A stretch of 64,000 bases of DNA from Branchiostoma lanceolatum (taxonomy: Eukaryota; Chordata; Leptocardii; Amphioxiformes; Branchiostomatidae), in assembly GCF_035083965.1 (NCBI RefSeq), contig NC_089722.1, positions 39,975,958-40,039,957 of the forward strand, read 5' to 3'. Below are positions 53,301-64,000 of the stretch, one piece after another. The notes under the pieces were generated by a model. It searched no databases and was not told where the DNA came from. It was given only the letters and a program-made list of their open reading frames with translations. How positions within the stretch are numbered: the stretch's first letter is position 1; the number at the start of each line of letters is the position of its first letter. The position numbers and the translations under genes were made by a program.

Positions 53301-56300
53301 AAATATTTTCGAAACCAGTGTATTTGTTACAATATATAGTCATGTATGGGTAATTCTGTCTCGCTTTTCGAATGATTTATGGAGAAATTGACCTATGTAC
53401 ATGGATATAGGAGTCGGACATGACAACAGTACATAGAAAATATCGCTCTGTGTACCAGATAGGGTGAAGTTTGTCTTAGTAGTAATAGTCTGTAAAAGCA
53501 TCTCTCTCTCTTTTCTATAAGTTGGACAATTCATCACAAAGTGGAATTCATCTTCATGTGTTTAGCCTGATATTACATACCTGGCACCAGCTCAGCGGTT
53601 CGGCACCGTGACGACTCCGCTTCTCATTATGAAGCCTCAGACATTCCTCCTGGGGAAACACGTCCTCGGGGTTTGACGTTGCTGCACTTTCGATATCTAA
53701 ATCAGGGAATATATCATTTTCCGGACATCAGGTTTTATTTTAAGTGCAAGACCTGTGCTTAATGTTAACAATGGATTCTACAGTCTAGATGCAATTGCAA
53801 ATCTCCAATTGCAAATTGCAAATTCTACCGTTCATCGCACGACGTATTTCGGCGTGTGTATTACATAACGTCATATCACGGATACCATTGCCAGACAGGC
53901 AGCTGAAACAAATGTTAACTTTGTTTTGGTGACATCTACATGTTTCAAGAGTAACAATTCATTACGCTTGTGGCAGAGAACATAGTCAAAGTCCATGCTC
54001 TATATATTGGCTCTGTACTTAATCTTTTTTCAGCATTACGTACATGGCAATGTTAAAGGACCATTTCAGTAAATATGTAAACATTTAGCAAGACAAAAGG
54101 GTTAATATAAAATGGCTCACAATGTTACAATAGTCAATACAAACTGTTCTGAGAAGTATTGTGTATGGCTGTGCATTTTGTTGAGTTCTACCTCTTGCCC
54201 AAAGTCTTTTTTCTTTAATGAAGACTAATTTCATTGATATGTCGATGAAATGATAAAAGAAATTGAACAATTTACAGGGATTGATGGATTTGTCCCATAT
54301 CTGTATGACTGTATCTAATCAATCCATCTTAGTTATTCTTTGGATTCTACCTAAAATGCTGATTTGAATTTGTATAAGTCAATTGCTTACTTGTTTCCAC
54401 TGTCTTGTGTGTGTACTTTATTTATAAAAACTGATTTTGATAGAAAGACTAATTATCATCCCAATTACAGTGATTCTATCTGTTGTTTTTGTTGATAATA
54501 ACAAAATGGAGCTGCTTACTCATATTGCAGATTCCGCATGCTTTGGGGCATTTACACGCCATGAAATACTGCAGATGTGGCTTCTCGTGGAGACCACGTG
54601 TTGCGAAGATGTCGCACATGTGGTCTGGATAGACGTTGTCACACTTGAAGTCGGCGGGGTCTTTGAAAATAAAGTTAGAAAAAGATTATCAACGCGTTAT
54701 GAAAGTCGCTTTAGCATCACAGAACGTTATATAACTGATCATGTGGGGGTCAACCTCCATTGCTTTCTAAAACAAGATTTTGAGTAAGAAATTAGAGCAG
54801 TCCTCAGTAAATATTATAGCTCCATATATTATTGACCCCTCTCGGAGTCTACAGAAACATTTATGATTTTCAAAGTAGAGTGCCAATATTCGTCAAAGAT
54901 TAGGAGAATAGGAGGGGCGTTTGAGGGTTAACGACTACAAATACGAACTCAGATATAATGCAAAATGTTAGAAACTGTAAAAGTACGCCAAATAACAGTT
55001 ACTGAAGTGGTTGGATATGATTTTGAAAACGGTCAGACTTTTCAAGTAACATCCACTACTTTTCGTCAGTGACTCTGAGCGAGATTTGTCGAACAGCAGG
55101 TTTTAACCACGAACTATGAATTGATTATGCAAATAAAGTGAAGATATCTTTAGATATTCCAATAGGGAAACAAATTAGACAGTCAAGACATGGGCGCAAC
55201 TGTAACAAGCTATCTTCCACCCAAAAATCAAGACCATGGCAGGTCCAAGTCAAAAGATACAAAAACGGAAGTTTTGCTGCAGTACCAAGGTCACATACTA
55301 GGGGGCCCAAAATCGATCTTGAATTTTGGCTTCACAACACCTGCCCACATACCAAATATCATCGTAATCCATCTAAAGGTTCTTGAGGTATAATGACTAC
55401 AGTAGTGCGGAAACAGACAGCCGCTGCAGACACACCCAAAACTATATCCCAATTTTTGATGGAGATAATGAGGTAATTTGATAATGTTCTTACCTGCGAT
55501 GCACACTCCACATGTGGCTGGGCAGTTGTCGACCATCCATGCTTTGTAAACAGGCGAGACGCAGTGGTCCTTCAGTTTGTAGAAATTGCAGGCGCAGTTG
55601 CTGTAGACGTTCTTACAGTCAGCACTTCTTTTTACAATCTGCAGAAGAATAGATGTTTACATATATATATATATATATACATATATATGAATTTGTGTAT
55701 GTGTGTGTGTCTGTTTAATGTATCTGTGTGAGTGTGTGTGTGTGTGCTTAATGTATCTGTGTGTGTGTGTGTGTGCATAATGCATGTGTGTGTATTATGT
55801 GTGTGTGTGTGTGAGTCTATGAGTTTGTGTCTGTATAATGTATCTCTCTGTGTGTGTGTGCGTGTGTGTGTGTGTGCATAATGTATCTCTGTGTGTGCGT
55901 GTGTATCATGTACCTGTGTGCATGAGTGTATGTCTGTGTGTCTGCATAATGTATACGTGTGCGTGTGTGAGAGTGAGTGTCTGTGTCTTCATAATGTATT
56001 CTCGTCATGTATGAATTAATGAAAACTTTATTATTATGACTGAATGAATGAATTTGAGTAAATCTGTAGCATTGACCTATGTACTCACCCTCTTCACTTC
56101 CAAGTCTTTAAGGAACTCCTCCCTCTCCTTTTCATCTGTCGGGAGAGGAGGGGCACCCTTCAGAATCTCCATGTCACTTAGAGATTCTGCAAAATATGTT
56201 GTATAAATCTTCATAGTCTATGCTCTTCATGGAAGACATTTGAAGCAAACAGAAATCTTTGAAGACAGAGAGTTAATTAGGGTTAACAAGGAAGGGGGGG

Positions 56301-58894
56301 GGGGAGACCTGCCTCAGAACTCAGACGTTTAAAGCGTAAAACAAAACAATAAGTTTTAATGTGTAGAATCTGTACTATTCATAGTCTTACTGGATATAGA
56401 CCGACGAATGCCTACTATTTTATTTTGCCTATACGAATATTTGGTCTTCTCGGGAAGGCAGAATTATCGTTTTGTCTTCAAGACTTTGTTAGGATCACAG
56501 GTATAACAAACTGAACCACCGTTCTACTGATTTCCCCAGCCTACAGTGTTTGATTTTAATGAAAATGGCTAAAAGTGTGGACGCAGTGCGTCAAGCTTCT
56601 TTGATATGGCGCCGACACTTTTAACTGTACGCGTCTGTAAACAAAGAACAAAGGGAAGATAACGTACAGTAAAACAACCATTACTCATGTTTTTGTTGGT
56701 ATGATGTCAGTCAAAAATGTCTCAATTGTCGACAACATATCACGGTCTTGTCAAAACAAGAGAAGATCAAAAGTTAGGGGGTCTCATCTTTATTAAAAAG
56801 GGACATTAATCACATTTTAAGGGATATGGCCTTCTATCACTGTTTGCCGAACATTAGAGCATTGTTATCGTGTTCGTGCACGCGATGACATTTAAACAGT
56901 AGTGGGCGAATCGATTCCCGTGGAAGAAAACGTGAATAGATCGAGCTGCTTCCAGAAGCGTGGGGGTCAACTTCAGAGCTTAGCCCCATTTCTTTCCGTT
57001 CGAAATTCAAGGGTGTCCTCGCCAAATCTTTTTATATTTTCGTTACAACGGGGTTTACGAACACAGCTCTGATCACAGCTCTAGCCTCTTTTGTACCTTT
57101 TTTCTTTTATCCATTGCTAAAAGATGAAAATGTTGATAATTTAAATTTCGTAGCCATTGAGAGGACGAGTTCATAGGAATGTCCCGTAGTTTGAATAAAT
57201 GTCTCATTATTTTCCCCGTATTCTTTATTCAACGTTAATGATTTCCTTGATCCAGAGCAAAATACACCAAAAACACAGTGGAGCGTTAAGCATAATAAGA
57301 AAATGTTCACAACAATGTCTATAGTACAATAAACCTCAACAGGAAATAAAGGGTATGGTTAAAATCTTGGTGTATAGATATAGACTAAATGGTTCAAATT
57401 CAAAATCATTATGATCGTGACTTTCTTGCACGAAACTGTATCTAACATCCGTATTGGATAGGATAAGAAAGAAAATATATAAGAAAAACATTTTGTGGGT
57501 ATCATTTCAATGGGTAAACATTTTTCAGTCTTAAAGTAGAGCAGGAAAATGTCTAAAGTTGACCCCACACCTCTGTGTGTAGCTCGATTGTCCATTGTTT
57601 CCCATTAAAGGGGCATATTGTGACATGAACATGAAACAAAATTCTTTGTTTTTGATTATTTTTCTACATCATTTGTTGAATCTACCTTATAACACTGCAC
57701 AGCAATATTCATCACGTACGGATGCGACTTTGTAGTGTCGTGCGAACGTCTTGAAAGAAAATATATACGCAATCCTCACCGCCGCTTGAATTGGCCGCCA
57801 TCTTGTCCAACATTCCGACGAACTACCGAACACGCGAACGAACGCCCGACGTTCTGAAGTTTGTTTACTTGTGGTGATTTTCCTGTGACGCTCGAACTCC
57901 GACCATAACGGTCGATTCGGATTTTTCGTAGCGTTCTACGCTGGCTTATTTGCATATTAACTTGCGGGACGCAAGTTAATATGTAGATGACCAGATTTTA
58001 CACGTTTTGCGTTATTCGTCGTTTTGTTAATGGTGGAAATGTGACAAAATGACGGGAATATGTTGGAAATAAGTAACAAATAAGTTACAAATGTGAATCT
58101 TAGTGTAGATCTTTCAAATTCTTACTATTTGTAGTTTTTGCCCAACAGATTCTACAACATGCCCCTTTAAATGCTACCTCACCTGCTGATGTTCACAAGT
58201 GCGTTGCCCACAGAAAAAATGGCTTAAAGTTTACTTGGTATCGACATGTTCAGAAACAATTTCAGATGAGACCCCGTGGTACATACTGGTAGTCGTCCCA
58301 ATGTTCTGCAGCCACCAATTACTACCTTACGAAACGTTACGCACTTAACATATAGAACAAAATCTGCTTTCTTTCCGCTTTACTAGACCGACGAACGCGT
58401 ACTATTTTCTTTACTGATACGAGTATTTGGTCTTCGAGGGAGAGCGAAATAGTCGTGCTGTCTTCCAAACTTTGTTTAGACCACAAGTTACGAGCCACCT
58501 AACAAATTATCAATCGGTCGGTAACAGCTGCATTTTTGGAACAGTAATGTTTCACAAAATCTAGCTGTGTTATGCCGTATAGTAGATCCTTGTCGACGTG
58601 TAGATCTTTCAAAGCCCCGATAAAAATACCTACCATCGAACAGCAAATGTTACCGCGGTTTATCAAAGCTGTTGACCGATCCCTTAGCACCGCCCACCTC
58701 CATTAAAACAAAACGCAAGTAAATGATATAAGTAGAAATGCTCAAATGTGACGGACATGCAGTTAACCGCTTATTGCATATCGAAGACCTGTCTGCTATG
58801 CTTTGAACCCCTCAAATATATCTTAATCCTTACTTGCGATGGTAAGCAGAGGTAGAGCCATGACGAAGAGAGCGACATGTCCAAGTACCCTCAT
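50319..58894 (-). CDS. Secreted ShK-ShK-CAP domain protein, 310 aa, eight coding exons (paralogue B)
   Basis: Convergent paralogue of the gene at 39374-47740 with the same domain order and intron phases. Coding exons in transcript order: 58894-58834, 56186-56089, 55638-55494, 54660-54520, 53696-53581, 52026-51914, 51101-50966, 50441-50319 (TAG 50321-50319). Total exactly 310 codons, all GT-AG. Signal peptide MRVLGHVALFVMALPLLTIA. ShK1 about aa 61-100 (ends CPATCGVC); ShK2 about 104-146 (CKCPKACGIC). CAP about 167-310 with LRLHNEKRSRHGA, canonical HGENL, AVESWYEE and GHFTQ/LVWKST. Both cavity histidines are retained. Exons 1, 4, 6 and 8 have the same coding length as in paralogue A; the linker exon is 24 nt shorter and lacks the P/T tract. 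Role unknown. Confidence 0.88.
50755..50955 (+). mobile_element. tRNA-derived SINE with (AATC)n tail, in intron 7 of paralogue B
   Basis: A perfect B-box core GTTCGAATCCC at about 50782-50792, then TGCCCTTGGGAAAGGCACTT, CTCACTACACTCAGGTGTAA and a tail of AATCA repeats ending at 50955, ten bases before the exon. The order matches tRNA-head SINEs of animals. The other orientation is seen at 51590-51715. Confidence 0.65.
51590..51715 (-). mobile_element. tRNA-derived SINE, A-box end preserved
   Basis: The minus strand reads GTGGCGCAACTGTTAGAGCG (A-box region), then GCCCTTCGGAAAGGCAC and CCTTCCCTGGTGGTGGAGTG. Related by the GCCCTT-GGAAAGGCAC core to the element at 50755. In intron 6 of paralogue B. 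Confidence 0.6.
52795..52880 (-). repeat. LINE 3' tail remnant
   Basis: The minus strand ends with CCCTCGGGCAAGAACGTGC then AAATAAAG. A close relative lies at about 50560-50600 (plus-strand GCAAGTTCTTGCCCGAGG). Probably 3'UTR ends of one LINE family. In intron 5 of paralogue B. Confidence 0.45.
53190..53560 (-). pseudogene. LINE ORF2 C-terminal fragment with 3' tail, in intron 5 of paralogue B
   Basis: The minus strand reads HEDEFHFVMNCPTYRKERE, then ISMYIGQFLHKSFEKRDRI and a stop near 53340. This is the zinc-knuckle-like tail of animal LINE ORF2 proteins (same class as 925-1095). Downstream are GAGCAATAAAGTTCACTTC and repeated CACTT units near 53190-53215, the tandem tail. 5'-truncated, inactive. 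Confidence 0.75.
55150..55480 (+). repeat. Dispersed repeat (third copy of the 540-900 family), in intron 3 of paralogue B
   Basis: CACCCAAAAATCAAGACCATG, GCTGCAGTACCAAGGTCAC, TAGGGGGCCCAAAATCGA, ATCATCGTAATCCATCTAAA, TTCTTGAGGTATAATG in the same order. Here the CA tract is nearly absent (ACAGACAGCC), while the tail AATTTTTGATGGAGATAATG is kept. The repeat ends within 20 bases of the exon at 55494. Confidence 0.8.
55660..55990. repeat. Interrupted TA/GT microsatellite, in intron 2 of paralogue B
   Basis: ATATAT tract at 55660-55690, then GTGT blocks separated by recurring CATAATGTATCT-type spacers, giving an irregular higher-order repeat of about 45-55 bp. Confidence 0.85.
56187..57604 (-). 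other. Proximal part of intron 1 of paralogue B
   Basis: G-run at about 56295-56306. The sequence near 56400-56470 (GACCGACGAATGCC...GTATTTGGTCTTC) recurs at about 58385-58440, an internal duplication. No exon. Confidence 0.5.
57605..58170. mobile_element. 558-bp TTAA-flanked MITE, in intron 1 of paralogue B
   Basis: TTAA at 57605-57608 and 58167-58170. Ends AGGGGCATATTGT (left) and inverted AGGGGCATGTTGT (right). TTAA duplication is typical of piggyBac-type transposition. The interior has a small palindrome TTAACTTGCGGGACGCAAGTTAA at about 57958. No transposase. Confidence 0.75.
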
Positions 58895-59690
58895 CCTGCC
58901 GTCTTCAGCCACACCAATGTCTTCCGCACTTCAAACTGGAGAACCAAACAGTCGACTGTCTCACCGACGAGACTACGAACGTTCTGACGATTTTGCGGGC
59001 TCCGCGTTGTTTATCAAGCTCCCAATGACGAACGTGTCGATTTTTATCAGGAAGATAAACTTTAACCTGGGTACGTGAATCATGAGGGCTGATGTCTGAT
59101 CAACGTGGTCGAGGTTACTGTCCACGTATGCAGGCCGGAGTGACCTTCGGTAGGGCAAGATAGGTCGCGATTGGTCCTTTTGATAAGGATATTATGGGTA
59201 CATGGTGAGATCTATGTCCACTAGAATAGAAGAAAGGGCGACGACATGTTCTGTGAATTCCGTGGGCGTCGTATTGTTTATGCTGTTTTGAATGGCGATG
59301 AATGGCCCTTTTTATCAGGATGATACGGACGGCAACGACATAACGACGTCTAAGTCAAATTAGTCTTTCAGATATAGGATGGCATATTCTGACCACTGCA
59401 GCAGCAGAACACAGTGGATTACTATCAATGGCATATTGGACCCTCTCTCCGAAGTCGACTCCCTTTAAAGCATGCTATTCAATATATTTGGCTAATCTAT
59501 ACTATTTTACAGCCATCCGCGGAGCCTGGTAGAGGCTAGATTGCTAATCCCTTGACAAAAGCTGGAGTTGATCAGTCGAAAATTTGGGCAGTCCAACTCT
59601 ATGTTGGCAATTGCAGTTCAACTGCGACTCAGGATTTCTCATACCAATCCGTATCTTTTGATATAAAATCTGGCTGCTTCAATTCCTAGA
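58895..59690. other. 5' flank of paralogue B, no gene seen
   Basis: Upstream of the start codon of paralogue B; AT-balanced, no convincing TATA box or other exon. The 79-codon plus-strand frame at 58839-59078 is antisense to exon 1 and not supported. Confidence 0.45.
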
Positions 59691-61625
59691 CACCCTGGCG
59701 GCAAAGATCAAACGTTTTCCCCCCAACATGGCAACTGACGCCACCACCTCACAAATCGTTCCCCCGCACGTCAGGCCGGGGCGGAACTACACGGCAGTTG
59801 TGTATTTATAGCAACACACGCAACATGAGTGACGCCTTGTGTGATCCTCTCGGTGATTCCGCCGTGGCGGCGCCATGTTTACATGTTTGTGGTTCCGTCG
59901 TGTATATGTTCAGGGTCATTTGACATGTCACCAACGTAGTATATAATGTTGGCGTGTTCATGATTTGTTTTTCTGGCTACTTTAGACTTCTGGCGAACCA
60001 TGTAGTAACTAACAGTTTTGATAATGACATCTGTTAACTCAGCCGAAATTGTGCAGTTGTGGGGTTGCTAGAACAAAGTTTTAGGAAGGTGCTGGTCCTA
60101 CTGAACCTCTGGTACATCATGGTTGTAGTGGATATTTTGGGCCACCGAGGTCGCCATCTTTGTATTACCGTCAACACAAAGGGTCACTTCTTTGCCATAA
60201 ATCAGACGGAAAATATGTGTTTGCCGAAATGATTTATTGCATAGAATTTATTGTTTGTAATAACATGGGGTTAAGTATAGTGCTTTGGTGTGTCAAAACA
60301 ACTTAGTTTGGGTTTTATGTCTTCAATTTGGAATCCATCAAAATATGTTAAAGATTTCAACAGCAGCTTATTTAATCTATTTCATCTTGAGACACCTGGG
60401 TGGCCGAAACAGCTACGATAGCTGATTTCCATTGGGGCCCGGTATAACTTATACACAGACAATAATCGCAATACGTGTTACAATTTGGCAGTAGAACGGA
60501 AGCGGACAACATACAATGATACTTAAACTTCGTTAAGCAACCTTTTTTTCTTACCCGGAGTGTACAATTTGTGATCTACTTCAAAGCAAAACCGATAGGT
60601 GATACAAAAGATCCCAACTTCTGGACACACATTCTATGTTGCACTGTCCGGACACTGACCCTTACAAACTACTTGGATCACCATTCATCTCGTCCAATGA
60701 GAGGACCGTTGAGTGAGAGTCATATGACCTAAATACATTTATGAATGGAGCATGGTCGATAATGTACTCGAGTGATCTAAAAAAAAAAGAAGGTAAAAAA
60801 AAATTAATGTATGTTTCAGTCCAATCTATGGATAAATTTTCTGGTACCCTGTCGGGAAAGATAAAACATGCCTACCATTGTTAGAATGATGCAACCCCAC
60901 ACGTTACCACGCACGTTTATCCTGGGAGGAACTTCATGTATTTATAGCGACACTCTCGTGTATGCCACATGAGTGACGCCTGGTGTGATCCTCTTGGTGA
61001 CTCCAGCATGTCGGCGCCATGTTTACATGTTTGTGTTTTCGATGTATAATAGACCGGTCCACGTCACGTCCCCTGTTCTATTTCGAACACAGTGCCCTGT
61101 TCTATTTCGAAAACAGTGCTCGACAGACAAAAATGTCCGCCTCCGCTTGGCTGACTGACCTCGGTTGAGTTTTTATTGCTCTGAAGCCCTTTTAGAACAG
61201 GAGGTTCTATATGTTCGATATGGTGTTCGACAGGATCGGTCTATTATGTTCAGGGTCATTTGACATGTCACGCCCGTAGCACAATGTTTGCGTGTTCATG
61301 ATTTGTTTTTCTGGTAACTTTCGACACCTGGTGGACCAGGTAGTAACGAACCGTTGTCATAATGATATCTGTTAAATGGAGTGGTCGGAATCACACAGCT
61401 GTGCGGTTGCTAAAACAAAGTTTCACAAATGTGTATCCTAGCGATCCGGTACATGATATGCTTGGACTGTTTGTGATGTTTTCGGCCACCAAGGTCGCGC
61501 TCTTTGTTTTACCGTCAATACAAAGGGACACTTCTCTGATATAAATCACACGGAAAATCTATGTTGGTCGAAATGATTCATCGCATAGATATTAGGGAAT
61601 ATTAGCAACACGGGGTTACTAAAGT
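59690..61625. repeat. Segmental duplication, about 600-bp copies at 59690-60290 and 60845-61625
   Basis: Both copies contain TGTATTTATAGC, ATGAGTGACGCC-TGTGTGATCCTCT, GCGCCATGTTTACATGTTTG, TGTTCAGGGTCATTTGACAT, GTTCATGATTTGTTTTTCTG, GGTTGCTA-AACAAAGTTT and AAATGATT-AT-GCATAGA in the same order. Copy two carries an extra 196-bp insertion (61049-61244). No gene recognised in or between the copies. Confidence 0.85.
61049..61244. mobile_element. 196-bp MITE with TA duplication, unoccupied site visible in the other copy
   Basis: Ends ATAGACCGGTCC and inverted ATAGACCGATCC. TA at 61047-61048 and 61245-61246. The sister copy at about 59898-59912 reads GTGTATATGTTCAGG with no insertion. Inside, CCCTGTTCTATTTCGAA-ACAGTG is repeated in tandem. 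A relative with the same ends lies at 63135-63315. Confidence 0.8.
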
Positions 61626-61629
61626 GCAC

Positions 61630-62098
61630 CACCGGGTATCATGTGGTGTGAGATGGTTGAAGGTTGTGACTTCGTGTAAAGATATGCTAATGATTTCAAA
61701 CACAACAGGACACAGCGGTCGTATCTCACAACAAACTCATATTTCTCTCACCTGTCTACACTTAGTTAGCCTGTTTGCTATCTTTGAAGGTTTGACGGGT
61801 AATGCTTCTCACCGTTAGCCGTCGCTAAAAGTGATAACATTGGTAATTTCTTAAGGATTAAAAAGTCGTAACGTAATTTTCCGCATATGTACTTTATCTT
61901 AAGGTATAACATCCACTTAGGACCTCCATGTCGATTTATCGACGATCAATTTCTTCCCGCTCTCCATCTGCGATCTCTTATACTGAGACTTAGGCCAATG
62001 AGCGCTCATTGAGCAACTGAAAATCTCATCAGTGATTGAATCGTATTTTTAATTTTTCAAATATCCTTATACGAGCATTGGGCGGGTGCAATAAACCA
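61630..62098. other. No gene seen
   Basis: AT-rich; short frames only. Confidence 0.5.
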
Positions 62099-62298
62099 GG
62101 TGCAATGAGCCCACTGGTAGATTCGAGTGCGCATGCACAGTGTCAAAGGTGAAGGCCCCTGGCTTGTTAACAGTTCCCGTCTCGACCATTGTCTAGATTT
62201 GCATAACAATGCCCAGACAGGTTTTGATTACGTCTCAGGGGCCTTCACCTTTGACGCTGCACATGCGTACTCGAATCTACTGGTGGGCTTATTGCACC
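62099..62298. mobile_element. 200-bp MITE with about 62-bp inverted repeats
   Basis: Left GGTGCAATGAGCCCACTGGT..TCAAAGGTGAAGGCCCC; right is the inverse, ending GGTGGGCTTATTGCACC. Further partial copies of the end (GGTGCAATAA, GGGCTTATTGC) flank it on both sides, so insertion was next to or within an older copy. Confidence 0.75.
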
Positions 62299-62973
62299 GG
62301 GCTTGTCGACTTCGAGTGGGCTTATTGCTGTCGAACTTAAGTAGCGGACTACAATGTTAAACAAGAGTATGGAGACCTCATCTTCCCGATGAATAATTTA
62401 CTATTTGTCCATAGTGAAATGTGATGGGAATAGAAATAGTCAATATGCATGACACAATAAACATCCGCTTTAGTAGTATAAAGAGTTTGCAAAAACGCCC
62501 CCTTGGTACATAATAATGAACTGCATGATCAGCTTTTTTCTCAAGTTTCACAGAGCTTATGCAATTTTCCGAAATACGCGGAGTCAATTTGACAAAAGAA
62601 CATATTTCTTCATGATACATTAAGTTGTAATTTACTCCAAACGGAGACTCTACGGCAGGATCGATAGTTAGAGAGATTACAAGCATATAGATCTTGAAAG
62701 TACACACGCCAGCTTCTCAGGTTTTATTCTCAGGTTGCATTTCTTCTCTTGGATTGCATTTATCCGTGTAAACCTGGCATCAGTGATCACCCACTCCCTG
62801 ACAACAGTAAGAAAACGTCATTGAGAAGGTGATTGTGATACCGACATTCTTTATTTCAAGGATGTTCCTTTCAAAACCTTCAGGCCTTTTGCCCGTGGTT
62901 CTAAAATCTTTCAGCCACCACGTATACAGGAAACTAGTTAAGACTAATTAAAACAGCTAAATCAGCGTATCTA

Positions 62974-62974
62974 T

Positions 62975-63067
<93 letters not shown>
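62974..63067. repeat. (ATC)n trinucleotide microsatellite, about 31 units
   Basis: Pure ATC repeat with no interruption. The poly-Met frame across it is an artefact. Confidence 0.97.
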
Positions 63068-63068
<1 letters not shown>

Positions 63069-63134
63069 CCGAGTATCGGTGTGTAACACTGATGCGGGAC
63101 GTCATTGCCCTCCACATCTTCTTATCTGCAGCAA

Positions 63135-63315
63135 ATAGACCGATACCGAAGCCACACCCCCTTAGCAACGCCCTAGCAACTCGAACACCTACGTCAAAAT
63201 TAGCCACATGTCCGTCAATATGGCGGCCACGCCCGTTCATGGTCACGTGAGAAAATCATATCCTCTTATTGGCCGAATCGCTAATTTTAATTGACAGCCA
63301 GGATCGGTCTATTCC
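63135..63315. mobile_element. About 181-bp MITE, same ends as 61049-61244
   Basis: Left ATAGACCGATACCG, right inverse ending GGATCGGTCTAT. The interior differs from the 61049 copy, so only the termini define the family. Target duplication unclear. Confidence 0.55.
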
Positions 63316-63319
63316 ATAG

Positions 63320-64000
63320 CGACGGTACTTTCCTGCAGTACTACTCTCAATAACAATCTTTAGCTCATAAGCCATACCGGTATCCTGTGCAATACGGACA
63401 CAACTATGTCTTGTCTACCCCAATGGTTATTTATTTAAAGACAAACTAATAAACTAGAAAATGTTTCTATTTCTTCAGAAACTAATTTTATGGTTTCTAG
63501 ACGTAACGTTGATTCACTAAGTGTTTACTTATTTATTTTATTTACTGCAAATGATTCGCAGGTCACAATAGGTATACAGTGAAATGATAGCGTATGTTAT
63601 GTTTCTTCCGATTATGATATATTTAAACGCTTCTAGTCGTATTCTATGTGATGATACCATTTTTTCACATTAACAGTTGCATATTATATCTTTATCTAAA
63701 TGTCTTGATTGACAGTTGTTTTTTGATGCTAATGTTATGCGTAGAATGTTCAATATGTATGTTTTCATTTCTAAACCTCCTATATTGTTGGATTTTATAC
63801 CAAGTTTGAAAGGAATCTTTAAGTTGCTAAAAGAAAACAATTTCATGGATTGCTGTTCGCATTTTACCATATTTCAATCTGCTCGTATGGACAAGGCAGA
63901 GTCTCTACCTCTCTATTACTTCTCTACCTCAATTCTTTAAGCTCCCCTTTTGCTCTAAGCCATGAATTGACCTGTATCTTAAGCAATTTCTCCCATTCAA
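63320..64000. other. No gene seen
   Basis: AT-rich sequence without a supported exon; the plus-strand 74-codon frame at 63716-63940 has no family character. Confidence 0.5.

Noticed and set aside
39374-58894. Calling the ShK-CAP genes toxins
   Set aside because: ShKT and CAP modules are widespread in non-venom secreted proteins; nothing in the sequence indicates toxicity.
62971-63246. 91-codon minus frame with a long poly-Met stretch
   Set aside because: It is the ATC trinucleotide repeat read in one frame; no supporting exon context.

Overview
This window reads as a eukaryotic, intron-rich, repeat-dense genome, most likely a cephalochordate (amphioxus, Branchiostoma). That assignment is inference. 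It rests on an NLR-type NACHT gene, a pair of ShK-ShK-CAP secreted-protein genes, an SLC16-like transporter with phase-1 introns, and many small palindromic non-autonomous DNA transposons and LINE tails of the kind abundant in lancelets. No search was run.

Layout. 1-6.3 kb: dispersed and tandem repeats, GT microsatellites and LINE fragments. 6.3-7.7 kb (minus): a NACHT exon of an NLR-like gene. Upstream of it, 8.0-10.4 kb holds a 142-bp tandem array split by a TA-flanked MITE, followed by a 200-bp near-perfect palindrome with a 9-bp target duplication. 11.4-23 kb (plus): an SLC16/monocarboxylate-transporter-like gene with four coding exons reconstructed at canonical splice sites (547 aa). Its last coding segment is repeated in the 3'UTR. 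23.8-36.6 kb (minus): a probable single-coding-exon gene for a secreted protein of about 67 tandem 13-residue repeats. It has a TATA box, a 3' splice site and a signal peptide at its 5' end. A 9.53-kb CACTA/EnSpm-like transposon (25230-34759) sits inside the repeat array with a 3-bp TCA target duplication, and it contains LINE and gag-like debris of its own. 39.4-47.7 kb (plus) and 50.3-58.9 kb (minus): two convergent paralogous genes, each with eight coding exons, for signal peptide - ShK - ShK - linker - CAP proteins (322 and 310 aa). 59-64 kb: a segmental duplication, MITEs and a CAT microsatellite.

The item most worth attention is the split repeat-protein gene. Removing the transposon and one copy of TCA rejoins the two arrays exactly in the signal-peptide frame, so 23777-36040 is best read as one ancestral open frame interrupted by a transposon. 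The present allele should give a truncated product. I do not recognise the protein family.

The genes do not form an operon or one pathway. The two ShK-CAP genes are a local duplication. The NLR, the transporter and the repeat protein are neighbours with no functional link visible. All exon structures are inferred from splice motifs and conserved frames and need transcript support.
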